Source of the DNA: CAYSLC01 sp964431545
GTDB lineage: Bacteria; Desulfobacterota; Desulfobacteria; Desulfobacterales; JAABSP01
Assembly: GCA_964431545.1 (NCBI GenBank)
Contig: CAYSLC010000132.1
Location: 1 to 15,898 of the forward strand
Length of the DNA: 15,898 bases
Direction: 5' to 3'
The translations under genes and the position numbers were made by a program. The notes under the pieces are model-generated. The model had not been told where the DNA came from, did no database searches, and saw only the letters and a list, made by a program, of their open reading frames with translations. Position 1 is the stretch's first letter; each line of letters begins with the position of its first letter. Below, one piece after another: positions 7,822 to 15,043 of the stretch.

Positions 7822-8556
7822 ATGAAGAAACGAACCATCGGCATCGCCATTTGTCTCCTCGCATGGATGTCCACCGCCGCATTCGCCAGGCTGGAGCACT
7901 TCGACGTGGGGCCGGATGCGAACCGGCCTCCGGTTGCGCCCGCCTACCGCGGGGATTACGACCGGGGGTACGTCACCGGACTCCCCTTCGTGGTGGAGGT
8001 CAACGCCAACGAGGATGTATTCGAGGCCCGCATGGGAAAGGTCCTCACCGACGTCCCCAATGCGCTGACCATCTCCGCCAACGTGATCCACAACGAGGAC
8101 GAGTATACCCTCTTCGGCGGGGATCTGACCGTGGGAAACCGGCTCTTCGCCTACGACATCTTCGAGTTCTCCATGGGCTTTCGGGGCGTGGGCGGAACCG
8201 TTGAGCGGTACGAGGAGGACCGGTACTGGGACGACGAGGAGGACGAGGCCGGCGTGGGGGCGGTGGGATTCCTTCTCACCGCGGCCGTCGAGCTGGTCCG
8301 TTTCGGGACCGGCTACGGCGGATCGATCAGCTTCGATCTCCTGGGCGAAGCCTGCGTGGCCCCCAGCCCCCTGTGTTTCAGCGATACCGACACCTTCACC
8401 GACCTTCGGGGGGGGCTCGGCATCAACATCCTGGACTACCGCCGGGGGACCGTCATCATCGGCTACCGCTCCCTGGAGATCGAATTCGACGAGCCGTACG
8501 AACGGTATGAGGTCTCCGATGACGGCGTCTATTTCGGATATCGGTTCAAGTTCTGA
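7822..8556 (+). CDS. YfaZ-like outer-membrane beta-barrel protein
   Basis: This 244-residue protein has a classical signal peptide (MKKRTIGIAICLLAWMSTAAFA, cleaved after about residue 22). The mature part is rich in alternating hydrophobic/polar beta-strand patterns, with acidic turns such as EEDRYWDDEEDEAG. It ends in YFGYRFKF: the terminal aromatic residue is the usual recognition signal for outer-membrane assembly by Bam. The strand and loop pattern recalls the YfaZ family, a putative small porin group; that link comes from general pattern and is moderate. Two cysteines (EACVAPSPLC) could form a loop disulfide. The ATG is preceded by GGAAAGGAAAG and begins 43 bases after the previous stop, so the two genes may be co-transcribed. 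Confidence 0.65.
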   Translation: MKKRTIGIAICLLAWMSTAAFARLEHFDVGPDANRPPVAPAYRGDYDRGYVTGLPFVVEVNANEDVFEARMGKVLTDVPNALTISANVIHNEDEYTLFGGDLTVGNRLFAYDIFEFSMGFRGVGGTVERYEEDRYWDDEEDEAGVGAVGFLLTAAVELVRFGTGYGGSISFDLLGEACVAPSPLCFSDTDTFTDLRGGLGINILDYRRGTVIIGYRSLEIEFDEPYERYEVSDDGVYFGYRFKF

Positions 8557-8588
8557 GACCGGCCCGGAGGGGCCCCTGTTCGAAAACG

Positions 8589-8604
8589 CCCCCGGCGCCG
8601 GGGG
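8589..8604. repeat. 16-base perfect GC palindrome, possible terminator stem
   Basis: CCCCCGGCGCCGGGGG is a perfect inverted repeat that can fold as a six-pair stem with a GCGC loop. A second small hairpin, GGCCC-GGAG-GGGCC, lies just upstream near 8562-8575. There is no T-run, so it could be an attenuating structure or an imperfect terminator between the barrel gene and rmuC. Confidence 0.45.
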
Positions 8605-8625
8605 AAACGGCACGGCGCCGGGCCG

Positions 8626-10029
8626 ATGGCCGGGTTGATGCCCGAGTCGATGACGGCCGCCCAGTGGCTGTGGACGGCGGGGGGTGCTGGCTTTGCCGTG
8701 GGCTGCGGGCTCGGGGCGTTGATCGCCTGGATGCGGGCCAGGACCGTGGCGCTCCGGGAGGCGGAGCCGCTCAAGGTCCGCATCGCGGAACTGGAGGCCG
8801 GGTTCGGGGCCGCCACCCGGCGTTTGGAGGAGATGGAGGCCCGGGAGGGGGCCGCCCTCCGGGAGAACGAGACCCTCAAAATCCAGGTCGCCCGGCTCAC
8901 GGAACTCCGATCGGCGGACGCCGAGAAGCTCCAGTGGCTTGCCGAGGCCAAGGAGCAGGTCCGGGACACCTTCGATCTGCTGGCCAACCAGACCCTCCAG
9001 AGCCACTCCCGAACCTTCCTCCACCAGGCGAGGGAGCAGGTGGGCCGGTTCATGGACCAGATGCGGGGGGACTGGCGGACCCAGAAAGCCGAATTCCGGA
9101 GCCTGGTGGATCCCGTGCGGGAGAACCTCACCTCCCTGGACGGCCACATCCGGGATCTGGAACAGAAGCGGGAGGGGGCCTACCAGGGCCTGACCGAACA
9201 GCTCCAGCATCTGTCCAAGACCCATGCCGACCTTCGGAACACCACCATCACCCTGGCCCAGGCCCTGCGATCCCCCACCGTCCGGGGCCGATGGGGGGAG
9301 ATGCAGTTGCGCCGGGTGGTGGAGATGGCGGGGATGTCCCGCCACGTCGCCTTCGAAGAACAGGTCTCCGGCAACGGCGGACGGCCCGATATGGTCATCC
9401 ATCTCCCCGGGTCCGGGCGCCTTCCCGTCGATTCCAAGGTCCCCCTGGAGGCTTACATGGACGCCATGGAATCGGACCGGGAGGGGGAGCGCCGGGTCAA
9501 GCTGGCCCACCACGCCAAGGCCATGCGGAGCCGGGTCCGGGAGCTGGGGGCCAAGCGGTACTGGGAGCAGTTCGATCCGTCCCCGGACTTCGTGGTGATG
9601 TTCGTCCCCAACGAGGCGTGCCTGGGGGCCGCCTTCGACAGCGATCCGGGGCTCCTGGAATACGCCGTGGGCCAGCAGGTGCTGGTCACCACCCCCGTCA
9701 CCCTGCTGGCCATGCTCAAGGCGGTCGCCTTCGGGTGGCAGCAGTACCGGCTGACGGAGAACACCCGCCGGATCTCGGAGCACGCCCAGGAACTCTACCG
9801 GCGCTTTGAAACCTTCGTGGACCACCTGGGGGACCTGGGCAAACAGATCGGCCGGACCGTGGACGGCTACAATCGGACCGTGGGCTCCCTGGAACGGCGG
9901 CTGATGCCCTTTGCCCGGCGGTTCCAGGAGATCCGGGGCACCGGAGAAGAGCCCGAGGGCCCCGAAGCCGTCGAGGCCGGGCCCACGCTCCCCAAGGCCG
10001 TCGACAAAGCGGATCCCGGCGGCGCCTGA
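8626..10029 (+). CDS. rmuC: RmuC-family DNA recombination protein
   Basis: This 467-residue protein has the RmuC layout: an N-terminal membrane helix (about 13-35), a long coiled coil (about 45-215), and a restriction-endonuclease-like core. The core shows RGRWGEMQL (220-228), GRPDMVIHLPG (252-262) and LPVDSKVPLEAY (266-277), giving E225, D255 and D269-x-K271 as the likely PD-(D/E)XK-type residues. RmuC family members limit inversions at short inverted repeats and have been linked to phage resistance; the exact activity is poorly known. The C-terminus is a dispensable-looking Pro/Glu tail. The ribosome site before 8626 is poor, and in-frame ATGs at 8638 and 8650 are alternative starts that leave the helix intact. 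Confidence 0.9.
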   Translation: MAGLMPESMTAAQWLWTAGGAGFAVGCGLGALIAWMRARTVALREAEPLKVRIAELEAGFGAATRRLEEMEAREGAALRENETLKIQVARLTELRSADAEKLQWLAEAKEQVRDTFDLLANQTLQSHSRTFLHQAREQVGRFMDQMRGDWRTQKAEFRSLVDPVRENLTSLDGHIRDLEQKREGAYQGLTEQLQHLSKTHADLRNTTITLAQALRSPTVRGRWGEMQLRRVVEMAGMSRHVAFEEQVSGNGGRPDMVIHLPGSGRLPVDSKVPLEAYMDAMESDREGERRVKLAHHAKAMRSRVRELGAKRYWEQFDPSPDFVVMFVPNEACLGAAFDSDPGLLEYAVGQQVLVTTPVTLLAMLKAVAFGWQQYRLTENTRRISEHAQELYRRFETFVDHLGDLGKQIGRTVDGYNRTVGSLERRLMPFARRFQEIRGTGEEPEGPEAVEAGPTLPKAVDKADPGGA

Positions 10030-10072
10030 CCCAAGGGTCCGGCCCGGGGGTTCGAGGGAGAGAAGAACCGTA

Positions 10073-11263
10073 TTGGAAACCACCACCATCATCATTCTGT
10101 TGTCCACCGCGGCCGCCGTGGTCCTCATCACCGCGGTGATCAGCGTGGCCCCCTCCTGGTCCCTCTGGTTCCAGACCCTGGTGGCCGGCCATCCGGTCAA
10201 CCCCTACCGGGTCGCCCTGATGCGGATGCGCAAGATGGACCCCAACATGATCCTGGAGGCCAAGGTCAAGGCGGCCCACTCCAACGTCAAGGTCAAGACC
10301 CGGAAGCTGGAGGACCACCATCTGGCCGGCGGGGACGTGAAACTCATCGTCGACGCCAAGGTCAAGGCGGCCCAGGCGGGCATCGACATCAGCACCGACT
10401 TCCTCGAATCCCACTATCTGGCCGGAGGGGACGTCAACCTGGTGGTCGATTCCAAGATCCTGGCCGAGAAGGCGGGAATTCCCCTCGACATCTCCCTTCT
10501 CGGAGCCCACAACCTGGCGGGGGGCAACGTCAAGAACGTGATCAAGGCCCTGATCAGCGCCAACAAGGCGGCGATCCCCCTCGATTTCGACCGGGCCGCG
10601 GCCATCGACCTGGCCGGCCGGGACGTCCTGGAGGCGGTGGAGATGTCGGTCCGGCCCAAGGTGATCAAGACCGAGAAGGTCACCGCCGTGGCCAAGGACG
10701 GCATCGAAGTCACCGCCACCGCGCGGGTGACGGTGCGCATGGACCTCGACAACCTGGTGGGCGGGGCCGGCGAGGACACGGTCCTGGCACGGGTGGGGGA
10801 GGGGATCGTGGGCGCCATCGGCTCCGCGCCTTCCCACAAGGAAGTCCTGGAGAATCCCCAGTCCATCTCCAAGAAGATCTGGTCCGACGAGCTGGGAAAG
10901 GACACGGCCTTTTTTATCCTCTCCGTCGATGTGGCCGACGTGGACCTGGGACGGAACGTCGGCGCCAAGCACGAGGTGGAACGGGCGGAGGCGGACACCA
11001 AGATCGCCCAGGCCGAGGCCGAGCGCAAGGAGCAGGAGATGCGCGTGCGGATCCTGGAGATGAAGGCCAAGCTCGTGGAGGCCGAGTCGAGGGTCCCCCT
11101 GGCCATGTCCGCCGCCCTCAAGAAGGGAAAGCTGGGGGTCATGGACTACTACCGGATGAGGAACGTCCGGGCCGACAGCCAGATGCGGGAGTCCTTCAGC
11201 AAGACCGCCAAGCGCGGCGGGGAAGGGGAGACGGAAGAGGAAAAGGAAGGGGAGGAGTCCTGA
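10073..11263 (+). CDS. floA: FloA-type flotillin with expanded N-terminal repeats
   Basis: FloA proteins are SPFH-like membrane scaffolds of functional microdomains. Family hallmarks here are DLAGRDVLEAV (179-189), VAKDGIEV (206-213), LVGGAGEDTVLARVGEGI (228-245), VLENP (258-262), DVADVDLGRNVGAK (286-299), an Ala/Glu-rich coiled coil (about 300-345) and GVMDYYRM (355-362). It has one strong N-terminal helix (about 5-24). The second membrane-dipping segment usual in FloA is replaced by the more polar stretch at 39-52. At 396 residues it is about 65 longer than Bacillus FloA (331). The excess matches two extra 32-residue units before the normal pair. No ATG fits; TTG 10073 with GAGGGAGAG upstream is the best start. 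The usual NfeD partner is not adjacent. A small gene follows 17 bases later. Confidence 0.9.
   Translation: METTTIIILLSTAAAVVLITAVISVAPSWSLWFQTLVAGHPVNPYRVALMRMRKMDPNMILEAKVKAAHSNVKVKTRKLEDHHLAGGDVKLIVDAKVKAAQAGIDISTDFLESHYLAGGDVNLVVDSKILAEKAGIPLDISLLGAHNLAGGNVKNVIKALISANKAAIPLDFDRAAAIDLAGRDVLEAVEMSVRPKVIKTEKVTAVAKDGIEVTATARVTVRMDLDNLVGGAGEDTVLARVGEGIVGAIGSAPSHKEVLENPQSISKKIWSDELGKDTAFFILSVDVADVDLGRNVGAKHEVERAEADTKIAQAEAERKEQEMRVRILEMKAKLVEAESRVPLAMSAALKKGKLGVMDYYRMRNVRADSQMRESFSKTAKRGGEGETEEEKEGEES
10259..10642 (+). repeat. Four in-frame 96-base repeats inside floA
   Basis: Units at 10259-10354, 10355-10450, 10451-10546 and 10547-10642 encode residues 63-94, 95-126, 127-158 and 159-190. Each carries the motif LAGGDV or LAG(G/R)(N/D)V at exactly 32-residue spacing (L84, L116, L148, L180). 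Units 1 and 2 share the codons for AKVKAA almost exactly. Confidence 0.9.
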
Positions 11264-11280
11264 AAGGAGCGCGGTAGACC

Positions 11281-11622
11281 ATGAACAGCCGGGATTCGAA
11301 CATCGTTTACGATCTCCTCGACGTGATGGACAACATCATGAAGCTCGATCCGAAGATCCGGGACCGGGCGCTGGCCCTCTTGCAAAAGCACTTCGACAAC
11401 TTCCAGCGGGAGCTGAAAGCCCTGGGCAGAGAGGGAAAACCGGAGGCGGAGGCAGAGGCGAAGCCGATGGGACCGGGTCGGGCCAAATCCGGGCGACGCG
11501 CCGGAAAGGGCGGATGGCCCGAAGGGTACCGCCTGACCCGGGAAGATATCGCCAAGGATCTGCTCTTCGACGAACTCTTCTCCCGCCCCCTGTCGGAGCG
11601 GGATGACGAGGACGGCTTTTGA
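11281..11622 (+). CDS. Small charged hypothetical protein coupled to floA
   Basis: Not recognised. The 113-residue product has a helical N-terminal half (about 5-50, with IVYDLLDVMDNIMKL and ALLQKHFDNFQREL), a low-complexity Ala/Glu/Gly/Lys linker (about 52-78), and a C-terminal acidic helical stretch (TREDIAKDLLFDELFSRP). There is no signal peptide or membrane segment, so it is probably cytoplasmic. It has a good ribosome site (AAAGGAG) and starts 17 bases after floA, so co-expression and possible interaction with the cytoplasmic FloA scaffold are reasonable guesses. Its TGA overlaps the next gene's TTG start. Confidence 0.75.
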   Translation: MNSRDSNIVYDLLDVMDNIMKLDPKIRDRALALLQKHFDNFQRELKALGREGKPEAEAEAKPMGPGRAKSGRRAGKGGWPEGYRLTREDIAKDLLFDELFSRPLSERDDEDGF

Positions 11623-12488
11623 GGTCCGGTCCCCCCCCTTCGGCGGAGAACACGGCCGGGGCCCGCCGCCGCGCGATCCATCCGGCGCTCCTGGTCCTCG
11701 CCGCCGTGCTGCTGTGTCCCCCCGTCCCCGCCGCCCAGCCCTTGCCCGTGGAGGAGGCCTGCCGGGCGAAGCTGGAGGGGGGCCGGGTCCCCGCGGCCCT
11801 CCTCGGAATCGAAGCGCTGGGAGAGTGTGTCTACGATTTCCTCGCCTTCATCTCCGGGGCCGAACGGATCACCACCCGGGCGGTGGACGGGGTCCGGAAG
11901 ACCGCGGCCCCTTTTCTCGATGTCCACATGGCCCTGTTCGCGGAACGCGCCGAGGAGGCGCTATGGCGCAAGGAGAACGCCGTGACCGAGTTTTCCAGAA
12001 GACGGGTCCGGGAGCGGCTGGCGGAACGGATGCGGCGCGAGGAGGTCCTGGTGGACGCCTACATCCGGCGGGCCAAGGACCGGCGCCGGTACCACGTGGA
12101 CAAGGTCGTCCTCACCTTCGAACTGGCCGGGGAGTACGATTTTTCCAGGCAGAGATATCCGGTCCGGGCGCGGGTGGGCTCCGACCGGACCATCGGCGTC
12201 TTCCACGGCCTCTGCCTGCTCACCGTCCTCGATCTGGTCTATGAATTCCCCCTCCATGCGCCCCCGGAGGCGGCCGAGCGGATGGCGAAGATCCGGGAGG
12301 AGAAGAAGATCGAACTGGAGGAGCGGATGTTCGTCCACCCCTGGCGCCAGGGCGTCTACAAGCCGTCGTGGCTCTTCGACGACCGGCGGTACGAGGCGTA
12401 TGTCCGGCTCTGGCCCCCCCCGGCGTTCGGCGATGAGGTGGCCGCCCTGGTGAGACGGTGGTTCATCGTCCGGGCCGAGGAGCGGTAG
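11619..12488 (+). CDS. Exported hypothetical protein
   Basis: Not recognised. The 289-residue protein has an extended basic N-region (GARRRAIHP), a hydrophobic core (about 22-33) and a likely signal-peptidase site around VPAAQ (36-40). The mature part has two cysteines near the start (C48, C70) that could pair. It is then helical and Arg/Glu-rich with coiled-coil potential (about 105-160), followed by a mixed section with HVDKVVLTFELAGEYDF and a C-terminal WLFDDRRYEAYVRLWPPP stretch. The TTG start overlaps the previous TGA and has GAGG seven bases upstream; no earlier ATG exists in frame. The C-terminal 44 codons overlap an antisense gene at 12356-12488. Co-transcription with floA is likely; an envelope role is inference. 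Confidence 0.7.
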   Translation: MRSGPPPSAENTAGARRRAIHPALLVLAAVLLCPPVPAAQPLPVEEACRAKLEGGRVPAALLGIEALGECVYDFLAFISGAERITTRAVDGVRKTAAPFLDVHMALFAERAEEALWRKENAVTEFSRRRVRERLAERMRREEVLVDAYIRRAKDRRRYHVDKVVLTFELAGEYDFSRQRYPVRARVGSDRTIGVFHGLCLLTVLDLVYEFPLHAPPEAAERMAKIREEKKIELEERMFVHPWRQGVYKPSWLFDDRRYEAYVRLWPPPAFGDEVAALVRRWFIVRAEER

Positions 12489-13984
12489 GTCCGGAGGCAG
12501 TCTCCGGTGTGGGGGCGGGGCACATTCCGGCACATGGCGCGGAAGTATTCCACGAACCGCTTCCGGATCCGGCTCCGGTCGTAGGGGTTTCGGGAGAAGT
12601 TGTACCGTTCCAGGAGCGGTCCGATCCAGGTCAGGTCGTACGCCTGTTCATCGAACCAGTTCCGGTACCGTCGGAGGTGGGGCCGGTCCGGCGGACGGAG
12701 GCGCTCGATGCGGCGCCGGAGGATATCGACCTTTTCCGGCGGCACATCGTTCCCGGCGTCCCGGGGGTCCATCCAGTCGAGGATCTCCCGGAAGATCGAT
12801 ATCTTCTCATACTGGTAGGCTTTCTTGTGGGTGAGGTAGAGGATCCGTTCCAGCTCCTTCCCGTAAACGGGTCCCCGGGCCAGGATCCGGATAAATCGGG
12901 GCGGGGACAGGTCCTCCCGGGCCAGCTCCCGTTCCAGCATCACGGGCAGGGGCTGGAGATCCTCCGGATAAGCGCCCTTGGCGAGGTTGAACAGGTAGTT
13001 GCGCGCCAGCGCCCGGTGGAGGGCGTCGAGCAGCCGCCGCTGGCGGGCCCGCGTCATCCCCTCCACGATCTCCCCGAGGACCCGCCGCACCATCAGGGAA
13101 CGCTCGGCCGCTTCCCGGGTCACCCGTTCAAGCCCTTTCCTGGCGCTCTCCCGGAGGCTATTGTAGTCGACGGGATCCTGGGAGATCTCGTCCAAACGGG
13201 AGAGGATCATCCGGAAGGGCAGGTCGTTGGTCTTGAAATCCTCCACCTCGGGCAGCAGGGCGGTCAACACCGCGCCGGTGGACGGGTTGGCCTCCATCTC
13301 CAGGACGGACGCCACCACCGTTTCGGCCAGATAGATCTTGCCCACCAGCGCCACCTCCGGATCATCGCCGCCCAGCCGCCCGTCGGACCGGAGGATCGAC
13401 CGGACGGTTCGCAACCGCTCCTTGAGGTCCACCGCGATCTTGAGTTCGATGATCGGCTCCCGCCACGCCTCCAAATAGTGAATCGCCTCGGTGAGCCGCC
13501 GCCGGTATCCGGGCCAGTCCGGGGGCGGGTCGGGCATGCCGTCTCCCAGGGACCGGTAGGTCTGGAGGAGCCGGAGATGGCTCTTGCTGATCTCCATGTG
13601 TTCGAGACTGTGGTCCACCTTCTCCTTGAGCAGGGACCAGAACTCCGCCAACTCCCCCTGGATCCCCTCGGGGCGGAACTTTTCCAGGAGGTACATCTTG
13701 AAGGGATTGAGATCGGGGAGATCCGCCTCCAGAAACTCTTGTCCGTCGGCCGGGGAGAGGGTCCGCAGGAACGCCGCGGCCCGGTTCAGATCCTCTTTCA
13801 GGTAGATGACGATGAAGCGGTCCCGGACGTCGCCGGCCAGGCCCGTATAGACGAGGATCAAAACCAGCAGGAGGGCCCCCGCGAGGACGGAGAGGTTGCG
13901 CCGGGAGAAGAGCCCCTCCTCTTCCGGATCGGAGGTCTCCTTGCCTTCGGTACCCTCCGGACCTACCTGTTCTTCTTCATCCAC
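12356..13984 (-). CDS. Single-pass membrane protein, unknown function
   Basis: Not recognised. With the chosen GTG start the product is 542 residues: an acidic cytoplasmic head (about 1-24, DEEEQVGPEGTEG), a transmembrane helix (about 31-49, LSVLAGALLLVLILVYTGL), then a long, mainly helical, charged domain that probably lies in the periplasm. GGAAGGAG (13993-14000) sits eight bases before the GTG at 13984; a TTG at 14008 would add eight residues without a comparable site. The last 44 codons run antisense into the exported-protein gene and have a Ser/Arg/Thr-rich composition unlike the rest, suggesting read-through after loss of an older stop. It follows the prohead-protease-like gene by 64 bases on the same strand, so the two are likely one operon. 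The antisense frame over this region has shadow-like composition. Confidence 0.7.
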   Translation of the reverse strand: MDEEEQVGPEGTEGKETSDPEEEGLFSRRNLSVLAGALLLVLILVYTGLAGDVRDRFIVIYLKEDLNRAAAFLRTLSPADGQEFLEADLPDLNPFKMYLLEKFRPEGIQGELAEFWSLLKEKVDHSLEHMEISKSHLRLLQTYRSLGDGMPDPPPDWPGYRRRLTEAIHYLEAWREPIIELKIAVDLKERLRTVRSILRSDGRLGGDDPEVALVGKIYLAETVVASVLEMEANPSTGAVLTALLPEVEDFKTNDLPFRMILSRLDEISQDPVDYNSLRESARKGLERVTREAAERSLMVRRVLGEIVEGMTRARQRRLLDALHRALARNYLFNLAKGAYPEDLQPLPVMLERELAREDLSPPRFIRILARGPVYGKELERILYLTHKKAYQYEKISIFREILDWMDPRDAGNDVPPEKVDILRRRIERLRPPDRPHLRRYRNWFDEQAYDLTWIGPLLERYNFSRNPYDRSRIRKRFVEYFRAMCRNVPRPHTGDCLRTYRSSARTMNHRLTRAATSSPNAGGGQSRTYASYRRSSKSHDGL

Positions 13985-14048
13985 TCCATGGTCTCCTTCC
14001 GGAGGCAAACCGCCGGCGGTCCCATCCCCGCCGGGCCGGCCTCCCGAT

Positions 14049-14840
14049 TCAAACCAGGCCCCGCAACAAAAAAAGGATCATGACCGCCAGGAAGGCGTAA
14101 AAGCAGACATCCACAAACCCGGTGGTCCGTTCCGGGGCCCCATTGCCGGAGGCGGCCGACCGGCTCCATTGACCTTCCCCGCCGGACGCCGGGATGTTTT
14201 CCGCCGCCCCGGGCGGCGGTTCCGGCTCCCCTTCCGGGGAATCATACCCGTGGGAACCCGCCGCCGGCGGCGGATCCGCAGGAATCGGCTCCATCTCCGC
14301 GAGGCCGAATTCGAGGGACCGGGCCGTGGCCATCTGATCGGCCCCGACGGCGGTGACCGAGAGTTCCCGCAGCTCCCACCGCGTCGTGACCTTCACGGGG
14401 CCCTGGAAAGCGCGCCCGCCGATCTCCCGGATTTCCCCCTCCGCCAGGTAGTGGGCCTCCAGGGGCATGTAGCCGACGGAGAAGTCGGTGAGATGGCCGT
14501 CCTTCACGTTGGCCGCCACCATCCGGCCCGCCTCGGTGCCGGAAAAGAAGACGTCGCACGCCAGAACATCGTCCTGCTTTTCAAAGTTCCGCGCGCTGCC
14601 CAGGATGCTGGCCACGCTGGTCCGGTTGTGGGAATCGAGCAGCGGCACCTTCCTCGACTCGGGGAGCACCACGCCGTCCACAAGGAGCATCTCCTCCAGA
14701 AAGGTCCCCTTCTCCATGTCCCACACCCGGACGGGGTTTTCCGTCACGGCGACCACGTGGACCGAGTTGGCCTCGGCGTTGTAGGATTGGGGCCGCCAGT
14801 GGGAGGCGGCGGTGCCGCGGGTCGACAGGGGGTCTGTCAT
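14049..14840 (-). CDS. HK97-type prohead protease with C-terminal membrane anchor
   Basis: This 263-residue protein resembles the HK97-family (S78/U35) prohead serine protease, which in phages trims the scaffold and capsid. Visible are PLLDSHNRTSVASILGSA (66-83, H71), GHLTDFSVGYMPLEAHY (115-131, S121) and TRWELRELSVTAVGAD (153-168, E159), the expected His, Ser and acidic positions in family order. After the protease fold (about 1-180) comes a Pro/Gly/Glu-rich linker (about 185-238), then a C-terminal transmembrane helix (about 242-260) that phage versions lack. No portal, terminase or capsid gene is visible nearby, so this looks domesticated or a remnant. The ATG has GAGGAAGG upstream. Substrate and topology are unknown; a tail-anchored arrangement would leave the protease in the cytoplasm. 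Confidence 0.75.
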   Translation of the reverse strand: MTDPLSTRGTAASHWRPQSYNAEANSVHVVAVTENPVRVWDMEKGTFLEEMLLVDGVVLPESRKVPLLDSHNRTSVASILGSARNFEKQDDVLACDVFFSGTEAGRMVAANVKDGHLTDFSVGYMPLEAHYLAEGEIREIGGRAFQGPVKVTTRWELRELSVTAVGADQMATARSLEFGLAEMEPIPADPPPAAGSHGYDSPEGEPEPPPGAAENIPASGGEGQWSRSAASGNGAPERTTGFVDVCFYAFLAVMILFLLRGLV

Positions 14841-14878
14841 GGGCGGGCCCCCTTCCTCGGGGCCCGGCCGCCGGGCCT

Positions 14879-14902
14879 CGGCCGGGGCGATCGCCCCGGC
14901 CG
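14879..14902. repeat. 24-base perfect palindrome in divergent intergenic region
   Basis: CGGCCGGGGCGA is followed immediately by its exact reverse complement TCGCCCCGGCCG, with GCGATCGC at the centre. It lies 38 bases upstream of the protease-like gene's start and about 40 bases before the rightward promoter. It could be a dimeric-regulator operator or a strong hairpin; nothing here identifies the binding protein. Confidence 0.85.
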
Positions 14903-14941
14903 GCGGTGCCCAACTCCGTTCCGTGACCGCGATACAATTGA

Positions 14942-14971
14942 TTGACAGGGATCGAGGAGTTTCAGTATGAT
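14942..14971 (+). promoter_or_regulatory. Strong sigma70-like promoter, rightward
   Basis: Perfect -35 TTGACA (14942-14947), an 18-base spacer, and TATGAT (14966-14971), five of six matches to TATAAT. It lies in an AT-richer pocket. Transcription would start near 14978, about 62 bases before the ATG of the membrane-protein gene. Confidence 0.65.
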
Positions 14972-14977
14972 CCGGCC

Positions 14978-15043
14978 ATGAACGGACGCGCCCCTCACCA
15001 TTGCCCCCTCCTTTCCGCCGGACCGATCAGGCGGTTTCGATGA
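14978..15043 (+). CDS. Possible 21-residue leader peptide (uORF)
   Basis: An ATG close to the predicted transcription start opens a short frame (MNGRAPHHCPLLSAGPIRRF plus R) whose TGA overlaps the ATG of the next gene as ATGA. There is no ribosome site upstream, so it would have to be leaderless. The exact ATGA junction is suggestive, but chance is a fair alternative. Confidence 0.25.
   Translation: MNGRAPHHCPLLSAGPIRRFR

Noticed and set aside
7699..10200. 833-codon antisense frame across the barrel and rmuC genes
   Set aside because: Both sense genes have recognisable signal or catalytic motifs; the antisense product is Pro/Gly/His-rich without domains.
12458..14083. 541-codon + strand frame opposite the membrane-protein gene
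   Set aside because: Composition is that of an antisense shadow and it lacks a ribosome site, while the - strand has a good ribosome site and a clear membrane helix.
14049..14840. Evidence for an intact prophage
   Set aside because: No portal, terminase, capsid, tail or integrase gene is recognisable in the window, so a single phage-like protease is not enough.
13896..14945. + strand frame opposite the prohead-protease-like gene
   Set aside because: The - strand encodes the His/Ser/Glu protease motifs; the + strand product is His/Gly/Pro-rich with no pattern.
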